From the NCBI GenBank assembly GCA_038030265.1, contig CM075939.1:25711253-25775252 (forward strand): 64,000 bases of DNA, given 5' to 3'. The notes beneath the pieces are model-generated. The model made no database searches and had not been told where the DNA came from. It saw only the letters and a list, made by a program, of their open reading frames with translations. The translations under genes were made by a program, and so were the position numbers. This DNA comes from Corythucha ciliata. Lineage: Eukaryota > Arthropoda > Insecta > Hemiptera > Tingidae. This document shows positions 21,437 through 34,600 of the stretch, piece after piece. Within the stretch, counting starts at the first letter, position 1. Every line of letters begins with the position of its first letter.

Positions 21437-24400
21437 CTGTTTGAGACAAAACAACTCATTTTACAAATGGAACACACACACCAAAACAAAAATCACGGTG
21501 CAGGCCATTACGCGGCTCTTTTATGTGACGGTGCCAAGTGGAAGTGACGAAAAAAATAAATAAATAAATAAATAAAAATGGAATCATAATTTGGGTGACG
21601 TGAAACAGTGATTCAATAATTGTGTACTAATTACCAGCATAAACCTAACGCATCATCGGTCTGTAAAACAAATAATCGTGAAATCTAACACTATTCCACT
21701 TGACAGACGCAGAATTTAGAAGAAAAAAAATTAAAATGTAGTACTTTACTATTTATTACTCACGTGTCGAGTTGAATTAAATTCGTATCAACCGGCACGG
21801 AGCTGTCAGTACCAGAAGGAGCTTGAGAGTCTGGCATCATGAGCTGTGGGTCGTCATCAGGTTTCGGATGCATCAGGACGAATGGAAGTTCAGCGACGAG
21901 ATCCCTATCGACATATTACACGGGAAGATCGTTAACGTGATCCATAAACTCAAGGTGGGAGAGGTTCACCCTATTCAAATAGTAACTCACCCTCCTAACG
22001 CTCCTAAACATAGTTTGACTTTGACTTTATACTGGACGATAATGCCAAGACTTTCCTTTTGCGACGGATCCGGTACTCTACAAAAAGGTACAAAATCATA
22101 GTATATTTATCAAATTCGTTATTTTTTAAATTAATTAATTAATTTCGTGCAAACTTTCCTCGACCATAAAAAAAAAAAAAAAAATTGTTAGGTATATTCA
22201 ACGCATTCCGTTACAATCTATTCACAGTCCACATGCTTGGGTTTGAAGTAGTTGTCATGCGCATTATGTACAACTCATACGTAGAACTATGAACACTCCA
22301 TCGCATATAGAAACTTTACATGGTGATGGTAGCCACACTGCACAAGGAGGGGGGAAGTAACGAAAGCAAACTTTAGTGTCATCGTTAAATCGACGCGGAA
22401 ATTGCCAAATGTATTCACAGAAGCGTAATGTCCGATACAGAGGTAGGCAGTTGCCCTTCACTAGACTCAAGAAGCGAGTAATCCATAAGGCGGACTTCAG
22501 TACAAAGTATCTAATTTAAAACCGGAAAACCCCATCACCGGCGGTAATTACAATGGCTTTTTGGCATTGAATTGGTTTATCGGCTGTGACTACTCTGCCA
22601 GTCATTCAATGACACGTATAATCAAGTTCGAAAGCAACATTGCGGCTTTTTGCCTCTTAATAAAATAGTGATTTTGTCGTTGTTTATCTCCGGAAACATA
22701 CAGTTTCGCGACTACTTAGCCCGAATCTTGCATTTGACAGATACGTATTTAGCAAATAAACTGGCAATTTCACGGCTATTTATCCCCTTATAGTAGGGGA
22801 GCCCAAGAGGGGATTTCGGGATTTACTCAAGCGCGTCAGATTAACATACTGCGGATACCTTGTACCTAGTTGAGGATCTCCACCAAATATGAGCCCTATA
22901 AATGTGGCCGCCCATCAAAGATAAAGCGTCAGATTAGTAAAAAAAATTGATCTCAGACATTCTCGAGCGCGTCAGATTAAGGAAGTGGGAATTAATTACA
23001 TGCTAAAAAGTCTATATTCCACTAATCTGACATTTTTAAGAGTGATGCAAAAACGGAGGAGGTCTACAAACTTGTTTTAAAAAAACGTCATCTTGACATT
23101 CTCGAGCGTGGCTACTATTTATTTATTTTGAAGGGAATAATTCAAGGATAACGAAAAATATCTAATCTGACGATTTCCATAAGCCGAAATAGAAAAAAAT
23201 CGTCGATAAAGTTTAGTCATTATTCAACTTTTGGGGCCAATTCAGTGAAACTTAGCGCCCACCCGTCTTGTGTGAAACATATGTTCCAATTCGGGAAGAC
23301 GGGTGGATAGCGCCGGCGCTAAATTTTACTGAATAGGTTGCCATATGTGTTGAATAATTAAGTTTTACAAAAATTGAATAATGTTATCATTATTCAACTA
23401 TTGTAGAAAAAGGTCCTTTACATCACAATTTCAGATAACCTGAACTTACTCTTTCGAAAATGGTGCAGAAAACTAGGACTTAGGCACCAAATATAGGGCG
23501 AATTTTTTTTTAAAGTATCAGATTAGGCGAATCCCTCCAGATAATCGTCAGATTACTAGTGAGCACGTTTAGAACGTCAGTATGAAGCATATATATCTTA
23601 ATCTGACGCGCTCGAGTATTTCAAAATGACGATTTTTTTTGCACATTCTGATAAGGGCCACGAGTTTGCGTCACCTCCAAATCGTCAGATTATTGAATGA
23701 GAGCTTATTTTAGGTTCACTTAACATTCCCTTAGAAAATCTGACGCGCTCGATTAATTTTTTTTTTTTCATTTTCAACCCTTACGTACGACCACCCCCAC
23801 CATGCAAACTGTCAGATTAACATGCATACTTCATTAAAAATACGGAGACAATTGATGCTGTAAATATCTGACGCGCTCGAGAATGTCCATACAACAGTTT
23901 TTTTTAAATATTTTTGAAAGTCTATAGCCGCTCCCCCCACCGATGAAAAGGTGTGCATCATATAACAATTTTATCTTTTTATCATATAAGCTTTGCAACC
24001 CAATAGGTCTCTACGACGCTCGAGTAAATCCCCATTTAGCATCGTGGGCTCCCCTACTATTAATCTTGACTCTTTGCAACCGCTTGCATATTACGCAGCA
24101 ATTGAGCCCCTTTGCAATTGAGCTCATTTATCGAGTCAAATTTGCCTTTCCTGGACTTTAACTCACGTTTTACAGCAAAACTAATTGGGTTCTGTTGGAT
24201 AAATTATTTGCAGTTTTCCGCTCAAGTCCTGGGTGGTGATGGTGAGGAGGAATTGTCAGGTTCCAAGCGACTTAGCCACTTTCTTGCCAAAAATGTACAG
24301 TATCGCTATGAAAAATGGGCATTTCCGCTGCGGAAAATCCGTCGTGTTGCAAAATGTGTAGTTCTTGTACAAAATTTGCCAGTTTGAAAATTGAAGGTTT

Positions 24401-25588
24401 CCGAGTGGGGCTGATTTCTATAATTGTGATGAACAAAGACAAGTAGAAGAAGGGTGGGGAGATGCGGATCCAGCCCGGCCCCTTCACGCATTGGAGTCCC
24501 AAAACATCATCTCGAAAAGGGTCAACCAACACAATTTTCAAGAGCAATTTTCTCAAAATTGATCGGTTTCGGCCAGACGCGGAGTTCTTCGGACATGCTC
24601 TCAAGAAATCCTCGCTAAAACACATCTTAGCGTAAGAGCTGAATTCCAAGAAACGGGACCAAGCCCACTGTGATTAAAAATGTGTGCAAAAATGTGTGTA
24701 AATCGGTGGAACCGTGGTGAGAACCTTTTCTGTCTGGTCTAAATCGAAACATTTGGAAAACAAATGGCCCAACCCTCTTGACCTCGGGAAGTTTTTTTTT
24801 TGTTTTGTGCAAAAATTCCATATAATTAAACTGAACGAAACTGCATATCTTTCGGTTTCACGACACGTGGATTCTGACACCCGCACGAATATTCCAACAG
24901 ACAAGCCGTCGAAGAGGTTCTCCCGGTGATTCGGGCCATCCATTTTTGAGGATTTCGTTTCCAAAACAATCACTACACGGGATGGCCATTTAAAAACTTA
25001 TAGCGATTTCCATTCGACACACTCCACAAGTAAACATGTTTCAATTCAGAGAGGACGGGTGGAAAAACTTACACCACACAGTGTATTGCATTCAATGGAA
25101 AACGCAATCAAATAAATAAAAAATTGCGGGCTTGAATATTTAAAAGAGAAAACGTCTGGTCTGAAGCTTGGCCCGTCCAAAGGCCGATTTTCACGGATTT
25201 GGACCATTCAAACCCAATGAAGGATTTCACTTCCTTCAAAAATCATTTCACCGGTTTAGCACTATGAGGAACCTAATTTTCAGCAAAAATGTTCAGTTTC
25301 TGGCTGCCTGATGTCGAACATGACGGTGATTAACGGTATTCGCAAAACAGCTACAGTAAACATCTGGCGGGGGAGGGGAGAAAAATTGTCCAATCTATGT
25401 TGAAGGAAAATTATTTATAAAATAAACCGAATTATTCATATCTGATGGGGTGAATCAAAACCGTGTTTACAAGCCTATAGAGCGTAGGGTAGGGGGTAGT
25501 GAGTAAAGATGGAAGGATTCCTACTTGAGCATGCGAAAACCCTCCAATAAAGCTCCCTGAAGAGCGAGCGTCAAGAGCTCTTGTTACG

Positions 25589-25631
<43 letters not shown>

Positions 25632-28600
25632 CGACCTTTTAAAAGGGATTTTTTAAAAATACATATAACATTCTATAGAAAACAACAAAACAACACTACA
25701 AGGGCTAAGATGATTTTGGTAATGAGCTTTTCGACTCCACCTTTTGACCCTTCGTTGAGAAATCAAACAGGTCGGCCCCCACCTCCACACCAAATTTAAG
25801 TTATCTAGGAATTAACTTCATTCGTCATAATTAATTAGTTTTTCATTTCCTAGAGTTCCAAAAATATCGGAATGCCCTTTTCGAGGGGGTGTGAACTGAA
25901 TCATTCATTTGTCGGGTTCTAATCGGGATTCCCCCCCGCCCCACACAATTTCGTTTTCAAGAAGGTGGTACAAGCCGAGGATGAACTCAAGCACAAAATG
26001 AACTCATCAAGGCGAAATTGCGAGAACAGCTAATAGCCGCCAGGTTGATTAACAGTTACTCGCTAGTCGCCAGAGTAATGAAGTTCGCATTCGCAACACA
26101 TCATCAAACTTATTTACGATATCGAAAAACCATTTGAGCATTTTAAAAATAATACTTGAAAAGTATAAACTGAACGACTTTGGGAAAAAACAACAAAATG
26201 CAATCGATCACAGGCAATTATTTTGAAAATATGTGTTATTTCATGATCTTCCGTTATCCACATTTGGTTTTTTTTCTCTCTCTTGATTTTCTCTTCCAGT
26301 AAATGAGTTTTACCGGTATGATTGTTTTTCAAATTACTTTTTTGGGGGGGTACTCACACAGTAGACGACGCGAGGTTCGTATCCTCGTGTTTCAATTGAC
26401 CGTCGAGGGCGAGACCCCATTTGTCCTTGTTGTTGGCCAGCAGTGGCGTCAAGGAGAAGATTTTTGAGAGCGTGAACCCCGGTCCAATCGGGCACCCCTC
26501 CCTGCGTGTACACACCATCACCACAAAACTTGCATATCAAGTGAGAAAAACCATTTTAAAAACTAACAAAAAATAAAACAAAAAAACACTTCATGAATGA
26601 CCTTCACCTTGAAAGAGATTCGACAAAGAATACAGGACTACCAGTACCACCGAACTTATTTTTATAAATTAACTAAAATATATACACGTGCTTCATTACA
26701 ACCCCTCAACTCGCCTTCTCCCGAGCGAAATATTTCTAAATATTTTTGTTCAGATTTCCGGGCATTCCGATTTAAAAAAATAAAAATAAAAAAATGAAAA
26801 AAATAAAAAATAAAAATGTGTGGGTTAAACTCCCCCTGGCCATCCAAAACTCACATAGTACTCGAAGCGAGGTTCGTGTCTTCGTGCTTCAACTGGCCGT
26901 CCAACGCTAAACCTCGTTTTTCCTTGTTGTTCGCTAGCGTCGGCGTGACACTGATCACTTTGGACTGCGTAAAGCCGGGGCCGACTCCTCCCCTGAGGGC
27001 CGTCTTAATTCCGTCACATTGTTTTTGTCTTTTTTAAATTTATAACATTCCCTCCCGCCCAGTTTATAGTCGTTTTTTTTTGTTTTTAAAAAGTTATCGA
27101 ACAGAAACGCAGGGAGGCGTTCATTTAACAAGTTGAAAAACAGGGGGGAGGGGCAATTAAATGACAATATGTTGAAAAGGATGAATAAGAAAGGGTCAAA
27201 TGCGACACCTGAAAGAGTGATCAGAATAATACTTGATTGAATTAATAGAGTAACCGTAAACTCTATCGCCTCAAATGAATCAGTCAAGGCTTATTCATCC
27301 GAGACATATATATAAAAAAAAACACTCTTTCAGCTTAAAATCGACATCTAAATTCTCTAAAATATTTGGGGGGCAGCCTGGCTCTTATCCAGAGACACTC
27401 ATAAATTTAAAGTTATTTTTCAAATTAAAAAGAGTAACAAGTCGATAGTTTTAATATAAAAACACTCACTCGCTTTCAGCTTCCGCGACTATACATTTAT
27501 ACTGCGCTGTAGAAAATAGGCAAATATCGGCAAACTGCCGGACTAAAAAAAAACAAAACAAAAACAACATCCACAGTTAAAAACAAATTATTTATGAAAA
27601 TAACATTGAAATTACCTGAAACTTTAATTTTTTTAACTGTTCTATTGGAATTATTGGCTATGTGAACATTGACGGCGATACTTTCACCGTGGTAATATAG
27701 CTATGAAGAAGAAAGAAATTGTTAAGGATGATTTTGGTAAAAAACAACTTTTTTAATGTATACTTCTTTATCTAACGAAGCCTCAAGGTGTAATTTATTC
27801 GGGCTCATCATAAATTCTTTGCTAACTTCGACTGAGGGTTGTTCCCCTTGTTTGCTGGGAGCATACATAATTTTTCTTATGGAGAGCCGCACCGAGTTTC
27901 TGGAGAAAACAATAACCACCCTCTTAAATAATGTCTAAGGTAACTTTATTCTTCTTTTCTTTATTGGGAAAAAAAGAAGTTGTCAGACCTTTTATACAAC
28001 CCACCCACTCCACAACAACACACACTATCTTTCACTCTATGAACAGGGCACTTTTAGCACAGTTTACGTACCTTTTTTGCGCTTTGTCGTCTGGAGTTTC
28101 AGCGACGTAAGCTTTCAATTCATAGTCGACGCCGCACGGTTTCCCCGTATCACCGGGTGCCGGTTGTAACGTGACAGAGGCGGGACAATGAGGCGGAAGT
28201 TCGAAGTAGAATGGATAGGCGTTCGGACCTAATTTCTTCATTAGCCTTTCCTGGTAAATTGAAACCAAATCAAATTATTTCTTTCTTTTTCCAATTCAAC
28301 AAGCCACCCCCCCCCCCGGTTTACCTGAAGCTTCGTAAGTTGTCTAGGCTCTGTTTGAGCCGGTGGGTAGATTTGCTCGGACGCCAGATACAAATCCTTT
28401 CGAAAGGTAAGCCCGAGCACGTCCAAGTCCTCGCGGCCGTATCGGAAAGCGGCCAGTACATTACCATATACTTTTCGTTCTTTGACATAGTCGGGATCAA
28501 TAAGGACGACGCCGTCTGATGTAATATGAAATTAATTAATGAAAATTACAAAAAATGGCATAAAGGTAAAACACCATTTCTTACCTATGGGATCAACATG

Positions 28601-31600
28601 AGTGATATGGTCCACGAAATCTCTTTTTCCAAGGTACACAGTTATCTGTAAAAGACGAACTGAATCAAAACTTCGAAGATTCCAGTAACTAACAATAGAT
28701 AAATACTAAATAAAGTAAATTTTAGTAACAGAAATGGTCAGGGTCATTTCTCTTTCAACTACTAGAACAAGTAGAACTAAACAGTGGCGAACCGATAGCG
28801 AAAATCTGAGTTTGGGGTAAATATCTGCGAAAAAACTGCTTTTAAAAGGGGGAGTTGTACATATGTTTTCACGATCCCCCTCAATTCACACTGCCTACTC
28901 CGCGTTACGTAAATTATCGCCGTATTTCTGCACCAATCCTGGATTTCAAGGTCTCCAGGAGATTCGCGCGTACGATCCTCTTTTTTTCACATTTCATCCC
29001 CAAAATAACTGTAAAACTTACATAAACTTTACCTGAAAATTCACGCTCTTTCGACGACTTATTTAGGAAAGCACGATGTTAACACTATGCCTTCCGTAAC
29101 TCTCGAAGTGTTCACTTTAGCAACATTATCTTTCAGACCATTTTTGTGGGCAATTTGATGATGATTGTTTTTGTGAGACTCATTTCTCGCTGGACCTCAT
29201 AGATTTCGAAATAATTGAGAAATACTGGAAAGAATAAGAATTTACCAACTTATTACCCCTCCCACCCATACCGGTAACTCCAAATGATGGAACGTTGGGT
29301 GGGTGGGTTCGTTTTCCCTATCAGGTGCGAATGGAGGAGCCCACCAATCGAGTCGTTATAACCGTATAGTGGGACTCCGATACTTGCGGTGTGGTAATGA
29401 ATTGGGTCGGAATAAGGCTGTCCCGTGTGCAGTGGGGAGTCCGTTATCGGACACATATGGAAGCCCTATACGATCCCTTCAAGATACTTCGCCAGGGTCC
29501 ACTCCGAACGTCTCCTGTTGACAGTCGGTGCGCCTTACACCCCAACTGCTTCCAGTACTGGCAGTACTTCGGGTCAGCTTTCTGTACTAAAGACTCTCAC
29601 GTGACGGTGGTATCGACACACCAACGAGCCCACAGCAGTCGGTCTCGGTGCGGATGTCACTCCCGCAGGGAGGATGAGTGGAGAGAGCTGATGAGCCGCT
29701 TCGCAGAGGCCTTGGGCTAGTAGTAGCCACTAGCCAGGATAGCACGGCCGCTCAGTTGTTGGTAGGCCTACCAGCTGGTTAACACGTCAAGTACGTCACC
29801 GTGTGCCCAGCTTCAAGGTTGCGAGGTTTTAGACGGCTTGCTAACTTTTCCCCGAGAGAGTATCGAACTGCACCGCCAACAGGCCTAACTTTGAAGAAGA
29901 GGAAACCACCTATAGTATTTTTTCAGCAGTTAGGCTGCACATTGACCTCTGACGATGAACTACTCCACCAACAACTACCACTAGAACGTCATACCCAAGA
30001 GTTCGAACACCAGTGACCTCTAGGCAACCTCACGACTTTCCCCTTTTAATCAACGCAAGATTGATCACTCTCACACCCCCACATCATTAACCGACGTGGT
30101 CACTGTTGACGCGAATAAGCTCCCGACGTCAGGGGAATGCGAAAAGCTAGGTGTATATCCACCCTTCCGCCTTGAGCTAGCTACTTACATGGTCAGAGAG
30201 GCTATAAGTTATAACTTTTAAGCTGTGGTATATAGCATAAAATGAAAACTCTAATGAAAAAATATGAACTGAAGGGCCTGAGCAAGGGGATGGGCAAGGA
30301 GATGAGGGAAACAATGTCATTTTGTTTATTTGCTGTTCTTTTTCGAGTGATTTCACCTTGATTGAAATGAACTGCACAGTGGGAGGACCAAAAAATTATA
30401 TTTTGAAGCACTACCTGTTTACGATCATAACAATCAAATCTGCAGCAACCTTATTCGTTTTAGTCCACGCATTTGACTTCGTGTAAAAGACATTGTGGTC
30501 TCATTCTGAGCATTGGTTTTGGCGATCTTGTAGTAGTGGAAAAACATTCCCTAAGCCTAGAAGATAATGGAGAAGAGGAAGGGGGTTAGAGCGTCCAGTT
30601 TGAGTGAGATATGACTGAAAGTTATTTTCGTGATTATACGCCATATATTTAAGCTCTGAGACTTTTTTGCACGCCGCAGCTTCTCGCACCTCATTCTCTC
30701 TCATTTCTAAAACTTTGTTGAGGTTGAAACTGGAGTTACAAAACTGATAAAAGGAATCTCTTCGGCTAATGTTAAATCTTCCAGACTGATGTGCCTGTGT
30801 TTTGATTGCACTGGGTGCTTGTAGAATTTGAGATTTTAGAGTTAAAAAACACGAGAGAATATTTCTCATTCCACTTAACACGTTAAGTAGGGAGGGAAAG
30901 GGAATTCAAAATGGAAAAACTTGAAACTTTTTCGGTCGGTGGGGAGGAGGGTTGACCCCACCCCCTTACAAAAACAATTCATCCCTCTGAGGAGGGATCA
31001 CTCTTGATGCTTTCAGATTGTTCTGTTACTTTTATAAAGAGCTAGGTTAAGTGCGTGAGGTGGAATTGAACAAGCAGACTCTCCACGTGACGTGTTTAAT
31101 ATTTCCTTTGTATCTCCCAGCGAGTGAGAACAGACCCCCAAATTTAATTGGATTCTCTGGTAAATCGCTCTTATCTCCCATCCTCTCCGATCCTATCTCG
31201 AATTGTTTAATTATTTTACTTCGGCGTATCCGAAAAGAACCAGGGGCCAAAACGAATGAGCTGAAGATCGAAAATTACTGCGCGTTGTACTTTATTTTTA
31301 GCGTGCCAAGTGGGACTTATTTTACCCGCATTTTTTACAGATTTTCTCTTCATCATATAACTCTGACAACGTGGGTTCTTCCTATTTCGCTCACGAGGCG
31401 ATGACTCACACAATTAAACAGTCACCGGGATTCAAACCAGCCACCCAAAAAAGGATTAAGGCTTGTGCCAGGTGCACAGACAGCTTTTGATGCTAAGAAT
31501 TTGAAATAAATTTCGGGCTGAACAACTGCATTCAGTTCTTGAGTTGACAGTTTCAGGGTCAGATGGCAGTCTTACGGCCTAATTTCACACTCTGTGGGTA

Positions 31601-34600
31601 AATAGTTAGTTCCAGGGCAGTAGCGTTTCGGGGTAGGGGACCTCCCCGGGCCCACAAAATCCCAAAGACGCATCAGACAAAGAGATGCAACGAATTTGGC
31701 CGAGAGATCGTTTCCTTTAGTTAAGATAAATTTGAAGGGGCGGGGGCTTTCCATGGCTAAAGACAGGCTCTTATACATATTATAATTTTCATTTCAGGGC
31801 GGATCAGTCAGTTTTGGCGGATTCCTGTTAGGGGATTTAGGGCCGTATTCATAGTTGTAACTCAGGCTGAGTATTTGCTTAAGCGACTTCAAAACGGTCG
31901 TTTTAGTTAGTGATCATGTCTGTTACGAGTCGAAATAAGTGAATACTCAGCCTGAGTGACGACCATGAATACGGGCCTTAAGTTTCTTTTAAAAAATGTA
32001 AAACAGCTTGTAACCAAAATAGAGTTAATGAGGCAAAATAAAGAATGCAGAGCAGAATTTCCCGTTTAGGTTGTTTCGGTTCAATTTTTACTATACAATG
32101 GACAGCAATGGCCCAAAATTTCACTCGAAGTATTTTCAAGATCCGGCTATTGTGGCTGAGGAATTTTGACGTCCTTCGATACCGCTTGCGAGATTTTTTC
32201 CCGACAACTCTTAACTACGGCCCCAGGGGGATGTAATAGAAAAGTGAAACACATGTGAGACGAGATGAGATTGACTTTGACGGTTAAAAGTTATGCTCAC
32301 ATGGCTGTGAAATTCATTCTCAATCGAGACAGCGTCTTACACGTTCTCGTCTCGTGTTTCACTTTTCTATTACAACCCCCCCCCCCCACGTGGGGCATTT
32401 TTGAGACATGCAGACATATTTTTGGAACTAATTTCCCGCTTCTTCGGACAAACTTTCCAGTTCTCGCCAGTCTAGATTTAATTTATAAGGCCCACACTGC
32501 TATTTTTCAACTACTGACAGTTAGAACTGCCTAGATTCTTCTGGTTCGGTTTCTGAGACTCATCTACCCGGGATATCGGCCAAAATAGACAATTCATGAG
32601 GTAAAAGGGTTAGCCGCTACTCCAGATTGACTTGTGAGAGGTTTCTGAATGCTAAATCAGGTCAGCACACTATGCTCCGAAACTGACAATTTTACCTCAG
32701 TACACTTCAAAACCGTCTCAGGAGCTGTCAATGATTTCCCTCGAAACTTCGACTATCCTGCGAGCCAGTTAGTATAATCTAGACATTGAGTATTCAATCG
32801 AACGATTACATTTAACCCGGGAACCGAAAAAACATGCACTATACTGTAGGAAAATCATTAGTCAAACCACTTATTTTTAGTGGAGTGGATGATGGCGGAA
32901 AAAACTTCAGTAAGGGCGATCACTCCTACTCTTCCCCCCCCCCCACACACACACACATATCGGCGTATTTTCGGGCCTCTTCATCCTAACCACAAGTGTA
33001 ATCGGAGACTAAAGAAGGGAGAATAAGTTACGGAAGGAAAGGTCATGATCATTCAACACACCAGCATCAGACACAATTTTTCATTTCTGGCTGTTAACAA
33101 CCGAAGGTAGTGAACATGATAAATAGTTCTTTAATGGGCAAAAAATGATGGACCCCTCTACCCTCGACCAACACACTCACGAGAGCAGTTCCTGTCTAGT
33201 AGGACACTATGAATTGCCAGGGTCTACTGAAAATCGATGGTTATGACTCGCGTTGCAAGTAGCAACTGTGCAGAAGGAATACAAAGTACGACTCAACCTT
33301 CCGACACTTCAAAGAACTATTTAGATGTCGTGGATAATTAATTCTACAGGCGGGATTCAGAATTAACTCAAAGTTATGTAATTTGTAAGGATCTGAGAGA
33401 AGCTTGGGGCCTGTGTGTAGGCAGGTACCTTCGGAAAGGAAATTGATTTCCTACAAAGGACTCTCAAGAGATTTGTGTTCGAACAGTGAACGAAAAAGGA
33501 ACCAAAGGAACAGCAAGAACGAAGGAGGGAAGGAAAAGGAACAAGGAGGAGGATTACAGGAGAAGCAGACGGTGAAACTGGCAAACAACGGGCAATCTGT
33601 TCCAATCCGTTCTGACTCATCTCTTAACATCCTACCCCCACATGCGTTAATGTGTCTAATAAACCAATTAACACGATTGGAGTAAATAAACTTCATTTAC
33701 GTATTGAACCCTGCAGCGCCTCCTGCGTGTGCTCAATGCCAAGATTCTGTTATTTTTTTTATTATTTCCTTTTTGAAAGAAATAAAGGAGAAAACTTTTT
33801 CTTGAGAAGAAAATAGAATCAAACATGCTATAAAACGGGTTTTACCCAAGGAAAAATAATTATCACGCTTGTCTGATCATACAGCTACTTCTATGGAACT
33901 TCGAAGTGGAGGAAAATCAAGATTCCATCTTTTCACTTCTTCTAAGCGGTTTTTAGGGCCACCCCGATGTATAACGAATAAAAAGGACAGATGAAAAACA
34001 TAAAAACGAGGGCGTAAAAGCAGTTATAAATTGTTTGAATCAACCCAGTGGAAAACCCAACGCGCTCTGAACCCCCCTCCGCTCCATTTTTATTATTGAA
34101 ACGTTTTGGAGAAGTAGTTGGAGCAAGACAATAAAAACGATATTGTCTTAGCTATAAAATATCGAACTTTTAACTAAATATGCCACCAAAAGGGGCGAGT
34201 TTGCTAAATTTCCAATAAAAACGTAGTAAAAACTATATGAACTTTTTAAAGTACCTAAGAACGATATTTGATTGCGGGATTGAGTTTACGGGTATGCTTT
34301 AAAAAAAGTTCTTTGAGTAGGTGTAGAACTGACGGGGAAAGAAACGATTTGACTTATAAAATTTCCGAAGAATTTTACGAATAACATCGACGAATTCTTT
34401 GAATATCTCCTTGCTCGCAACGCTTAAATTTTGACTATATTACAGTTCTGCTCTCGAAGTTTATTAAATAGAGCTGTCCCCGCACATACACTAATCGAGT
34501 TAACAGCCAATGAATACAATTAAAAAACAGAGTGTGAGCCAAGGCCACTAACGAAAAAGCTCGAGGGGAATCGTGGAAATCAAAATTCTATTGAGCGCTA

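Noticed and set aside
22830..23880. CRISPR-like array of short repeats
   Set aside because: The motifs alternate in orientation, spacers vary widely, and the region lies in an intron of an animal gene inside an element with terminal inverted repeats.
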